Shown piece by piece: positions 11,548 through 23,703 of a stretch of DNA of 64,000 bases; position 1 is the stretch's first letter; every line of letters starts with the position of its first letter. The stretch comes from Hydractinia symbiolongicarpus (Eukaryota; Cnidaria; Hydrozoa; Anthoathecata; Hydractiniidae): contig NC_079880.1 in NCBI RefSeq assembly GCF_029227915.1, positions 4,466,001 to 4,530,000 on the forward strand, given 5' to 3'. Position numbers and translations under genes: made by a program. The notes under the pieces were generated by a model. The model had not been told where the DNA came from. It worked only from the letters and a program-made list of their open reading frames with translations, and did no database searches.

Positions 11548-12964
11548 GATGAGACGCTGAATAAAAGAAGTTTAATCGCCGGCAAACGAAAAACCGCGAT
11601 TTTCCGTAAATCCCGGCTTGGCCCGTATAGTCAAAAGTATACAAAGAAAGTACCCAGGGAGTAAACTCATTTCCCGAACGATTTTTTAAATTATTTTTTC
11701 ACCACTAAAACGCATGAGACTTGTAGTTTTCAAATATGTTCTCATTTTTGAAGAGACGCTGAAAAAAAAGCAGTTTAAACGCCGGCAAACCAAGACCTGC
11801 GATATCCCTAAATCCCGGACTCGGCCCGTATAGTCAAAAGTATACAAAGAAAGTACCCAGGGAGTAAACTCATTTCCAGAACGATTTTTTAAATTATTTT
11901 TTCACCACTAAAACGCATAAGACTTGTAGGTTTTAAAAATGTTTTCATTTTTGATGAGACGCTGAATAAAAGAAGTTTAATCGCCGGCAAACGAAAACCC
12001 GCGATTTCCCGTAAATCCCGGGCTTGGCCCGTATAGTCAAAAGTATACAAAGAAAGTACCCAGGGAGTAAACTCATTTCCCGAACGATTTTTTAAATTAT
12101 TTTTTCACCACTAAAACGCATGAGACTTGTAGTTTTCAAAAATGTTTTCATTTTTGATGAGACGCTGAATAAAAGAAGTTTAATCGCCGGCAAACGAAAA
12201 CCCGCGATTTCCCGTAAATCCCGGGCTTGGCCCGTATAGTCAAAAGTATACAAAGAAAGTACTCAGGGAGTAAACTCATTTCCCGAACGATTTTTTAAAT
12301 TATTTTTTAACCACTAAAACGCATGAGACTTGTAGTTTTCAAAAATGTTTTCATTTTTGATGAGACGCTTAATGAAAGAGGTTTAATCGCCGGCAAACGA
12401 AATCCCGCGTTTTCCCGTAAATCCGGGGCTTTGCCCGTATAGTCGAATCAATACAAAGAAAGTACCCAGGGAGTAAACTCATTTCCCGAACGATTTTTTA
12501 AATTTTTTTTCACCACTAAAACGCATGAGACTTTTTGTTTTCAAAAATGTTTTCATTTTTGATGAGACGCTTAATGAAAGAGGTTTAATCGCTGGAAAAC
12601 GAAAACCCGCGATTTCCCGTAAATCCCGGGCTTGGTCGTATAGTCGAATGTATACAAAGAAAGTACCCTGTGAGTAAACTCATTTCCAGAACGATTTTTT
12701 AAATTATTTTTTCACCACTAAAACGCATAAGACTTGTAGTTTTTAAAAATGTTTTCATTTTTGATGAGACGCTGAATAAAAGAAGTTTAATCGCCGGCAA
12801 ACAAAAACCCGCGATTTTCCGTAAATCCCGGCTTGGCCCGTATAGTCAAAAGTATACAAAGAAAGTACCCAGGGAGTAAACTCATTTCCCGAACGATTTT
12901 TTAAATTATTTTTACACCACTAAAACGCATGAGACTTGTAGTTTTTAAAAATGTTTTCATTTTT
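11548..12964 (+). repeat. Domain 2 unit 1, 7 monomers (1,417 bp)
   Basis: Order H-I-J-K-Q-R-S. Q and R bring in a second monomer family with GACGCTTAATGAAAGAGG instead of GACGCTGAATAAAAGAAG. Q has AAATCCCGCG, CCGGGGCTTTGCCC and CGAATCAATAC. R has CGCTGGAAAACG and CTTGGTCG. S has CAAACAAAAACC, GATTTTCCG and TTTTTACACCAC. The next 1,417 bp repeat this block almost base for base. Confidence 0.9.
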
Positions 12965-14381
12965 GATGAGACGCTGAATAAAAGAAGTTTAATCGCCGGC
13001 AAACGAAAAACCGCGATTTTCCGTAAATCCCGGCTTGGCCCGTATAGTCAAAAGTATACAAAGAAAGTACCCAGGGAGTAAACTCATTTCCCGAACGATT
13101 TTTTAAATTATTTTTTCACCACTAAAACGCATGAGACTTGTAGTTTTCAAATATGTTCTCATTTTTGAAGAGACGCTGAAAAAAAAGCAGTTTAAACGCC
13201 GGCAAACCAAGACCTGCGATATCCCTAAATCCCGGACTCGGCCCGTATAGTCAAAAGTATACAAAGAAAGTACCCAGGGAGTAAACTCATTTCCAGAACG
13301 ATTTTTTAAATTATTTTTTCACCACTAAAACGCATAAGACTTGTAGGTTTTAAAAATGTTTTCATTTTTGATGAGACGCTGAATAAAAGAAGTTTAATCG
13401 CCGGCAAACGAAAACCCGCGATTTCCCGTAAATCCCGGGCTTGGCCCGTATAGTCAAAAGTATACAAAGAAAGTACCCAGGGAGTAAACTCATTTCCCGA
13501 ACGATTTTTTAAATTATTTTTTCACCACTAAAACGCATGAGACTTGTAGTTTTCAAAAATGTTTTCATTTTTGATGAGACGCTGAATAAAAGAAGTTTAA
13601 TCGCCGGCAAACGAAAACCCGCGATTTCCCGTAAATCCCGGGCTTGGCCCGTATAGTCAAAAGTATACAAAGAAAGTACTCAGGGAGTAAACTCATTTCC
13701 CGAACGATTTTTTAAATTATTTTTTAACCACTAAAACGCATGAGACTTGTAGTTTTCAAAAATGTTTTCATTTTTGATGAGACGCTTAATGAAAGAGGTT
13801 TAATCGCCGGCAAACGAAATCCCGCGTTTTCCCGTAAATCCGGGGCTTTGCCCGTATAGTCGAATCAATACAAAGAAAGTACCCAGGGAGTAAACTCATT
13901 TCCCGAACGATTTTTTAAATTTTTTTTCACCACTAAAACGCATGAGACTTTTTGTTTTCAAAAATGTTTTCATTTTTGATGAGACGCTTAATGAAAGAGG
14001 TTTAATCGCTGGAAAACGAAAACCCGCGATTTCCCGTAAATCCCGGGCTTGGTCGTATAGTCGAATGTATACAAAGAAAGTACCCTGTGAGTAAACTCAT
14101 TTCCAGAACGATTTTTTAAATTATTTTTTCACCACTAAAACGCATAAGACTTGTAGTTTTTAAAAATGTTTTCATTTTTGATGAGACGCTGAATAAAAGA
14201 AGTTTAATCGCCGGCAAACAAAAACCCGCGATTTTCCGTAAATCCCGGCTTGGCCCGTATAGTCAAAAGTATACAAAGAAAGTACCCAGGGAGTAAACTC
14301 ATTTCCCGAACGATTTTTTAAATTATTTTTACACCACTAAAACGCATGAGACTTGTAGTTTTTAAAAATGTTTTCATTTTT
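12965..14381 (+). repeat. Domain 2 unit 2, tandem copy of the 7-monomer unit (1,417 bp)
   Basis: Every diagnostic change of the preceding unit recurs at an offset of exactly 1,417 bp: AAACGAAAAA at 11,584 and 13,001, the CGCTTAATG monomer at 12,366 and 13,783, ACACCACTAA at 12,914 and 14,331. The copies diverge only at the edges, indicating a recent one-step tandem duplication. Confidence 0.9.
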
Positions 14382-15394
14382 GATGAGACGCTGAATAAAA
14401 GCAGTATAATCGCCGGCAAACGAAAACCCGCGATTTCCCGTAAATCCCGGGCTTGGCACGTATAGTCGAATGTATACAAAGAAAGTACCCTGTGAGTAAA
14501 CTCATTTCCCGAACGATTTTTTAAATTATTTTTTCACCACTAAAACCCATGAGACTTGTAGTTTTCAAATATGTTTTCATTTTTGATGAGACGCTGAAAA
14601 AAAGCAGTTTAATCCACGGCAAACGAAAACCTGCGATATCCCTAAATCCCGGACTCGGCCCGTATAGTCAAAAGTATACAAAGAAAGTACCCAGGGAGTA
14701 AACTCATTTCCAGAACGATTTTTTAAATTATTTTTTCACCACTAAAACGCATAAGACTTTTAGTTTTTAAAAATGTTTTCATTTTTGATGAGACGCTGAA
14801 TAAAAGAAGTTTAATCGCCGGCAAACGAAAACCCGCGATTTCCCGTAAATCCCGGGCTTGGCCCGAATAGTCGAATGTATACAAAGAAAGTACCCTGTGA
14901 GTAAACTCATTTCCCGAACGATTTTTTAAATTATTTTTTCACCACTAAAACCCATGAGACTTGTAGTTTTCAAATATGTTTTCATTTTTGATGAGACGCT
15001 GAAAAAAAGCAGTTTAATCCACGGCAAACGAAAACCTGCGATATCCCTAAATCCCGGACTCGGCCCGTATAGTCAAAAGTATACAAAGAAAGTACCCAGG
15101 GAGTAAACTCATTTCCAGAACGATTTTTTAAATTATTTTTTCACCACTAAAACGCATAAGACTTTTAGTTTTTAAAAATGTTTTCATTTTTGATGAGACG
15201 CTGAATAAAAGAAGTTTAATCGCCGGCAAACGAAAACCCGCGATTTCCCGTAAATCCCGGGCTTGGCCCGAATAGTCAAAAGTATACAAAGAAAGTACCC
15301 AGGGAGTAAACTCATTTCCAGAACGATTTTTTAAATTATTTTTTCACCACTAAAACGCATAAGACTTGTAGTTTTTAAAAATGTTTTCATTTTT
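14382..15394 (+). repeat. Alternating dimer block, 5 monomers (1,013 bp)
   Basis: A CAGTATAATCGCC monomer is followed by two W monomers (GCTGAAAAAAAGCAG, TTTAATCCACGG, GATATCCC), the second 405 bp after the first, each followed by a monomer with GGCCCGAATAG. This is a two-monomer repeat. The W type reappears as the last monomer of the 9-monomer unit that follows, so this block may be its founder. Confidence 0.8.
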
Positions 15395-17218
15395 GATGAG
15401 ACGCTGAATAAAAGAAGTTTAATCGCCGGCAAACGAAAACCCGCGATTTCCCGTAAATCCCGGCTTGGCCCGTATAGTCAAAAGTATACAAAGAAAGTAC
15501 CCAGGGAGTAAACTCATTTCCCGAACGATTTTTTAAATTATTTTTTCACCACTAAAACGCATGAGACTTGTAGTTTTCAAATATGTTCTCATTTTTGAAG
15601 AGACGCTGAAAAAAAAGCAGTTTAATCGCTGGCAAACCAAAACCTGCGATATCCCTAAATCCCGGACTCGGCCCGTATAGTCAAAAGTATACAAAGAAAG
15701 TACCCAGGGAGTAAACTCATTTCCAGAACGATTTTTTAAATTATTTTTTCACCACTAAAACGCATAAGACTTGTAGTTTTTAAAAATGTTTTCATTTTTG
15801 ATGAGACGCTGAATAAAAGAAGTTTAATCGCCGGCAAACGAAAACCCGCGATTTCCCGTAAATCCCGGACTCGGCCCGTATAGTCAAAAGTATACAAAGA
15901 AAGTACCCAGGGAGTAAACTCATTTCCCGAACGATTTTTTAAATTATTTTTTCACCACTAAAACGCATGAAACTTGTAGTTTTCAAAAATGTTTTCATTT
16001 TTGATGCGACGCTGAATAAAAGAAGTTTAATCGCCGGCAAACGAAAACCCGCGATTTCCCGTAAATCCCGGGCTTGGCCCGTATAGTCAAAAGTATACAA
16101 AGAAAGTACCCAGGGAGTAAACTCATTTCCCGAACGATTTTTTAAATTATTTTTTAACCACTAAAACGCATGAGACTTGTAGTTTTCAAAAATGTTTTCA
16201 TTTTTGATGAGACGGTTAATGAAAGAGGTTTAATCGCCGGCAAACGAAATCCCGCGTTTTCCCGTAAATCCGGGGCTTTGCCCGTATAGTCGAATCTATA
16301 CAAAGAAAGTACCCAGGGAGTAAACTCATTTCCCGAACGATTTTTTAAATTTTTTTTTCACCACTAAAACGCATGAGACTTGTAGTTTTCAAAAATGTTT
16401 TCATTTTTGATGAGACGCTTAATGAAAGAGGTTTAATCGCTGGAAAACGAAAATCCGCGATTTCCCGTAAATCCCGGGCTTGGCCGTATAGTCAAATGTA
16501 TACAAAGAAAGTACCCTGTGAGTAAACTCATTTCCAGAACGATTTTTTAAATTATTTTTTCACCACTAAAACGCATAAGACTTGTAGTTTTTAAAAATGT
16601 TTTCATTTTTGATGAGACGCTGAATAAAAGAAGTTTAATCGCCGGCAAACGAAAACCCGCGATTTCCCGTAAATCCCGAGCTTGGCCCGTATAGTCAAAA
16701 GTATACAAAGAAAGTACCCAGGGAGTAAACTCATTTCCCGAACGATTTTTTAAATTACTTTTTCACCACTAAAACGCATGAGACTTGTAGTTTTCAAAAA
16801 TGTTTTCATTTTTGATGAGACGCTGAATAAAAGCAGTATAATCGCCGGCAAACGAAAACCCGCGATTTCCCGTAAATCCCGGGCTTGGCACGTATAGTCG
16901 AATGTATACAAAGAAAGTACCCTGTGAGTAAACTCATTTCCCGAACGATTTTTTAAATTATTTTTTCACCACTAAAACCCATGAGACTTGTAGTTTTTAA
17001 ATATGTTTTCATTTTTGATGAGACGCTGAAAAAAAGCAGTTTAATCCACGGCAAACGAAAACCTGCGATATCCCTAAATCCCGGACTCGGCCCGTATAGT
17101 CAAAAGTATACAAAGAAAGTACCCAGGGAGTAAACTCATTTCCAGAACGATTTTTTAAATTATTTTTTCACCACTAAAACGCATAAGACTTGTAGTTTTT
17201 AAAAATGTTTTCATTTTT
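15395..17218 (+). repeat. 9-monomer HOR unit, copy 1 (1,824 bp)
   Basis: Order: H, I, a GGACTCGG monomer with CGCATGAAACTTG, a GATGCGACG monomer, Q' (GACGGTTAATG, CGAATCTATAC), R' (GGAAAACGAAAATCC, CTTGGCCGTATAG), a CCCGAGCTTGG monomer, a CAGTATAATCGCC monomer, and W. The GACGG motif is at 16,211 here and at 18,035 in the next copy. Q' and R' are sister types of Q and R in domain 2, which ties the two domains together. Confidence 0.9.
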
Positions 17219-20200
17219 GATGAGACGCTGAATAAAAGAAGTTTAATCGCCGGCAAACGAAAACCCGCGATTTCCCGTAAATCCCGGCTTGGCCCGTATA
17301 GTCAAAAGTATACAAAGAAAGTACCCAGGGAGTAAACTCATTTCCCGAACGATTTTTTAAATTATTTTTTCACCACTAAAACGCATGAGACTTGTAGTTT
17401 TCAAATATGTTCTCATTTTTGAAGAGACGCTGAAAAAAAAGCAGTTTAATCGCTGGCAAACCAAAACCTGCGATATCCCTAAATCCCGGACTCGGCCCGT
17501 ATAGTCAAAAGTATACAAAGAAAGTACCCAGGGAGTAAACTCATTTCCAGAACGATTTTTTAAATTATTTTTTCACCACTAAAACGCATAAGACTTGTAG
17601 TTTTTAAAAATGTTTTCATTTTTGATGAGACGCTGAATAAAAGAAGTTTAATCGCCGGCAAACGAAAACCCGCGATTTCCCGTAAATCCCGGACTCGGCC
17701 CGTATAGTCAAAAGTATACAAAGAAAGTACCCAGGGAGTAAACTCATTTCCCGAACGATTTTTTAAATTATTTTTTCACCACTAAAACGCATGAAACTTG
17801 TAGTTTTCAAAAATGTTTTCATTTTTGATGCGACGCTGAATAAAAGAAGTTTAATCGCCGGCAAACGAAAACCCGCGATTTCCCGTAAATCCCGGGCTTG
17901 GCCCGTATAGTCAAAAGTATACAAAGAAAGTACCCAGGGAGTAAACTCATTTCCCGAACGATTTTTTAAATTATTTTTTAACCACTAAAACGCATGAGAC
18001 TTGTAGTTTTCAAAAATGTTTTCATTTTTGATGAGACGGTTAATGAAAGAGGTTTAATCGCCGGCAAACGAAATCCCGCGTTTTCCCGTAAATCCGGGGC
18101 TTTGCCCGTATAGTCGAATCTATACAAAGAAAGTACCCAGGGAGTAAACTCATTTCCCGAACGATTTTTTAAATTTTTTTTTCACCACTAAAACGCATGA
18201 GACTTGTAGTTTTCAAAAATGTTTTCATTTTTGATGAGACGCTTAATGAAAGAGGTTTAATCGCTGGAAAACGAAAATCCGCGATTTCCCGTAAATCCCG
18301 GGCTTGGCCGTATAGTCAAATGTATACAAAGAAAGTACCCTGTGAGTAAACTCATTTCCAGAACGATTTTTTAAATTATTTTTTCACCACTAAAACGCAT
18401 AAGACTTGTAGTTTTTAAAAATGTTTTCATTTTTGATGAGACGCTGAATAAAAGAAGTTTAATCGCCGGCAAACGAAAACCCGCGATTTCCCGTAATCCC
18501 GAGCTTGGCCCGTATAGTCAAAAGTATACAAAGAAAGTACCCAGGGAGTAAACTCATTTCCCGAACGATTTTTTAAATTACTTTTTCACCACTAAAACGC
18601 ATGAGACTTGTAGTTTTCAAAAATGTTTTCATTTTTGATGAGACGCTGAATAAAAGCAGTATAATCGCCGGCAAACGAAAACCCGCGATTTCCCGTAAAT
18701 CCCGGGCTTGGCACGTATAGTCGAATGTATACAAAGAAAGTACCCTGTGAGTAAACTCATTTCCCGAACGATTTTTTAAATTATTTTTTCACCACTAAAA
18801 CCCATGAGACTTGTAGTTTTTAAATATGTTTTCATTTTTGATGAGACGCTGAAAAAAAGCAGTTTAATCCACGGCAAACGAAAACCTGCGATATCCCTAA
18901 ATCCCGGACTCGGCCCGTATAGTCAAAAGTATACAAAGAAAGTACCCAGGGAGTAAACTCATTTCCAGAACGATTTTTTAAATTATTTTTTCACCACTAA
19001 AACGCATAAGACTTTTAGTTTTTAAAAATGTTTTCATTTTTGATGAGACGCTGAATAAAAGAAGTTTAATCGCCGGCAAACGAAAACCCGCGATTTCCCG
19101 TAAATCCCGGGCTTGGCCCGAATAGTCAAAAGTATACAAAGAAAGTACCCAGGGAGTAAACTCATTTCCCGAACGATTTTTTAAATTATTTTTTCACCAC
19201 TAAAACGCATGAGACTTGTAGTTTTTAAAAATGTTTTCATTTTTGATGAGACGCTGAATATAAGAAGTTTAATCGCCGGCAAACGAAAACCCGCGATTTC
19301 CCGTAAATCCCGAGCTTGGCCCGTATAGTCAAAAGTATACAAAGAAAGTACCCAGGGAGTAAACTCATTTCCGAACGATTTTTTAAATTACTTTTTCACC
19401 ACTAAAACGCATGAGACTTGTAGTTTTTAAAAATGTTTTCATTTTTGATGAGACGCTGAATAAAAGAAGTTTAATCGCCGGCAAACGAAAACCTGCGATT
19501 TCCCGTAAATCCTGGACTCGGCCCGTATAGTCAAAAGTATACAAAGAAAGTACCCAGGGAGTAAACTCATTTCCCAAACGATTTTTTAAATTATTATTTC
19601 ACCACTAAAACGCATGAGACTTGTAGTTTTTAAAAATGTTTTCATTTTTGATGAGACGCTGAATAAAAGAAGTTTAATCGCCGGCAAACGAAAACCTGCG
19701 ATTTCCCGTAAATCCTGGACTCGGCCCGTATAGTCAAAAGTATACAAAGAAAGTACCCAGGGAGTAAACTCATTTTCCAAACGATTTTTTAAATTATTAT
19801 TTCACCACTAAAACGCATGAGACTTGTAGTTTTCAAGAATGTTTTCATTTTTGATGAGACGCTGAATAAAAGCAGTTTAATCGCCGGCAAACGAAAATCC
19901 GCGATTTCCCGTGAATACCGGGCTTGGCACGTATAGTCGAATGTATACAAAGAAAGTACCCTGTGAGTAAACTCATTTCCAGAACTATTTTTTAAATTAT
20001 TTTTTCACCACTAAAACGCATAAGACTTGTAGTTTTTAAAAATGTTTTCATTTTTGATGAGACGCTGAATAAAAGAAGTTTAATCGCCGGCAAACGAAAA
20101 CCCGCGATTTCCCGTAAATCCCGTCTTGGCCCGTATATTTAAAAGTATACAAAGAAAGTACCCAGGGAGTAAACTCATTTTCCGAACGATTTTTTAAATT

Positions 20201-20460
20201 ATTTTTTCACCACTAAAACGCATGAGACTTGTAGTTTTCAAAAATGTTTTCATTTATGATGAGACGCTGAATAAAAGAAGTTTAATCGCCGGCAAACTAA
20301 AACCCGCGATTTCCCGTAAATCCCGGGCTTGGCACGTATAGTCGAATGTATACAAAGAAAGTACCCTGTGAGTAAACTCAATTCAAGAACGATTTTTTAA
20401 ATTATTTTTTCACCACTAAAGCCCATGAGACTTGTAGTTTTTAAAAATGTTTTCATTTTT
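17219..20460 (+). repeat. 16-monomer HOR unit, copy 1 (3,242 bp)
   Basis: The first 9 monomers (to 19,041) repeat the preceding 9-monomer unit. Seven more follow: a CCGAATAG monomer, a GAATATAAG monomer, two adjacent CCTGGACTCGG monomers, a CGTGAATACCGGG monomer, a CCCGTCTTGG monomer with GTATATTTAAAAG, and a CAATTCAAGAACG monomer. One A is missing near 18,486 (CCCGTAATCCC) relative to the other copies. Confidence 0.9.
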
Positions 20461-23400
20461 GATGAGACGCTGAATAAAAGAAGTTTAATCGCCGGCAAAC
20501 AAAAACCCGCGATTTCCCGTAAATCCCGGCTTGGCCCGTATAGTCAAAAGTATACAAAGAAAGTACCCAGGGAGTAAACTCATTTCCCGAACGATTTTTT
20601 AAATTATTTTTTCACCACTAAAACGCATGAGACTTGTAGTTTTTAAATATGTTCTCATTTTTGAAGAGACGCTGAAAAAAAAGCAGTTTAATCGCTGGCA
20701 AACCAAAACCTGCGATATCCCTAAATCCCGGACTCGGCCCGTATAGTCAAAAGTATACAAAGAAAGTACCCAGGGAGTAAACTCATTTCCAGAACGATTT
20801 TTTAAATTATTTTTTCACCACTAAAACGCATAAGACTTGTAGTTTTTAAAAATGTTTTCATTTTTGATGAGACGCTGAATAAAAGAAGTTTAATCGCCGG
20901 CAAACGAAAACCCGCGATTTCCCGTAAATCCCGGACTCGGCCCGTATAGTCAAAAGTATACAAAGAAAGTACCCAGGGAGTAAACTCATTTCCCGAACGA
21001 TTTTTTAAATTATTTTTTCACCACTAAAACGCATGAAACTTGTAGTTTTCAAAAATGTTTTCATTTTTGATGCGACGCTGAATAAAAGAAGTTTAATCGC
21101 CGGCAAACGAAAACCCGCGATTTCCCGTAAATCCCGGGCTTGGCCCGTATAGTCAAAAGTATACAAAGAAAGTACCCAGGGAGTAAACTCATTTCCCGAA
21201 CGATTTTTTAAATTATTTTTTAACCACTAAAACGCATGAGACTTGTAGTTTTCAAAAATGTTTTCATTTTTGATGAGACGGTTAATGAAAGAGGTTTAAT
21301 CGCCGGCAAACGAAATCCCGCGTTTTCCCGTAAATCCGGGGCTTTGCCCGTATAGTCGAATCTATACAAAGAAAGTACCCAGGGAGTAAACTCATTTCCC
21401 GAACGATTTTTTAAATTTTTTTTTCACCACTAAAACGCATGAGACTTGTAGTTTTCAAAAATGTTTTCATTTTTGATGAGACGCTTAATGAAAGAGGTTT
21501 AATCGCTGGAAAACGAAAATCCGCGATTTCCCGTAAATCCCGGGCTTGGCCGTATAGTCAAATGTATACAAAGAAAGTACCCTGTGAGTAAACTCATTTC
21601 CAGAACGATTTTTTAAATTATTTTTTCACCACTAAAACGCATAAGACTTGTAGTTTTTAAAAATGTTTTCATTTTTGATGAGACGCTGAATAAAAGAAGT
21701 TTAATCGCCGGCAAACGAAAACCCGCGATTTCCCGTAAATCCCGAGCTTGGCCCGTATAGTCAAAAGTATACAAAGAAAGTACCCAGGGAGTAAACTCAT
21801 TTCCCGAACGATTTTTTAAATTACTTTTTCACCACTAAAACGCATGAGACTTGTAGTTTTCAAAAATGTTTTCATTTTTGATGAGACGCTGAATAAAAGC
21901 AGTATAATCGCCGGCAAACGAAAACCCGCGATTTCCCGTAAATCCCGGGCTTGGCACGTATAGTCGAATGTATACAAAGAAAGTACCCTGTGAGTAAACT
22001 CATTTCCCGAACGATTTTTTAAATTATTTTTTCACCACTAAAACCCATGAGACTTGTAGTTTTTAAATATGTTGTCATTTTTGATGAGACGCTGAAAAAA
22101 AGCAGTTTAATCCACGGCAAACGAAAACCTGCGATATCCCTAAATCCCGGACTCGGCCCGTATAGTCAAAAGTATACAAAGAAAGTACCCAGGGAGTAAA
22201 CTCATTTCCAGAACGATTTTTTAAATTATTTTTTCACCACTAAAACGCATAAGACTTTTAGTTTTTAAAAATGTTTTCATTTTTGATGAGACGCTGAATA
22301 AAAGAAGTTTAATCGCCGGCAAACGAAAACCCGCGATTTCCCGTAAATCCCGGGCTTGGCCCGAATAGTCAAAAGTATACAAAGAAAGTACCCAGGGAGT
22401 AAACTCATTTCCCGAACGATTTTTTAAATTATTTTTTCACCACTAAAACGCATGAGACTTGTAGTTTTTAAAAATGTTTTCATTTTTGATGAGACGCTGA
22501 ATATAAGAAGTTTAATCGCCGGCAAACGAAAACCCGCGATTTCCCGTAAATCCCGAGCTTGGCCCGTATAGTCAAAAGTATACAAAGAAAGTACCCAGGG
22601 AGTAAACTCATTTCCGAACGATTTTTTAAATTACTTTTTCACCACTAAAACGCATGAGACTTGTAGTTTTTAAAAATGTTTTCATTTTTGATGAGACGCT
22701 GAATAAAAGAAGTTTAATCGCCGGCAAACGAAAACCTGCGATTTCCCGTAAATCCTGGACTCGGCCCGTATAGTCAAAAGTATACAAAGAAAGTACCCAG
22801 GGAGTAAACTCATTTCCCAAACGATTTTTTAAATTATTATTTCACCACTAAAACGCATGAGACTTGTAGTTTTTAAAAATGTTTTCATTTTTGATGAGAC
22901 GCTGAATAAAAGAAGTTTAATCGCCGGCAAACGAAAACCTGCGATTTCCCGTAAATCCTGGACTCGGCCCGTATAGTCAAAAGTATACAAAGAAAGTACC
23001 CAGGGAGTAAACTCATTTTCCAAACGATTTTTTAAATTATTATTTCACCACTAAAACGCATGAGACTTGTAGTTTTCAAGAATGTTTTCATTTTTGATGA
23101 GACGCTGAATAAAAGCAGTTTAATCGCCGGCAAACGAAAATCCGCGATTTCCCGTGAATACCGGGCTTGGCACGTATAGTCGAATGTATACAAAGAAAGT
23201 ACCCTGTGAGTAAACTCATTTCCAGAACTATTTTTTAAATTATTTTTTCACCACTAAAACGCATAAGACTTGTAGTTTTTAAAAATGTTTTCATTTTTGA
23301 TGAGACGCTGAATAAAAGAAGTTTAATCGCCGGCAAGCGAAAACCCGCGATTTCCCGTAAATCCCGTCTTGGCCCGTATATTTAAAAGTATACAAAGAAA

Positions 23401-23703
23401 GTACCCAGGGAGTAAACTCATTTTCCGAACGATTTTTTAAATTATTTTTTCACCACTAAAACGCATGAGACTTGTAGTTTTCAAAAATGTTTTCATTTAT
23501 GATGAGACGCTGAATAAAAGAAGTTTAATCGCCGGCAAACTAAAACCCGCGATTTCCCGTAAATCCCGGGCTTGGCACGTATAGTCGAATGTATACAAAG
23601 AAAGTACCCTGTGAGTAAACTCAATTCAAGAACGATTTTTTAAATTATTTTTTCACCACTAAAGCCCATGAGACTTGTAGTTTTTAAAAATGTTTTCATT
23701 TTT
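20461..23703 (+). repeat. 16-monomer HOR unit, copy 2 (3,243 bp)
   Basis: All 16 monomers of the previous unit recur in order at an offset of 3,242-3,243 bp; GACGG is at 18,035 and 21,277, AATCCACGG at 18,866 and 22,109. Differences noticed are few (TTGTCATTTTTG near 22,073, CGGCAAGCG near 23,335). The pair is therefore a recent tandem duplication of a unit that itself contains an older 9-monomer duplicate. Confidence 0.92.
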
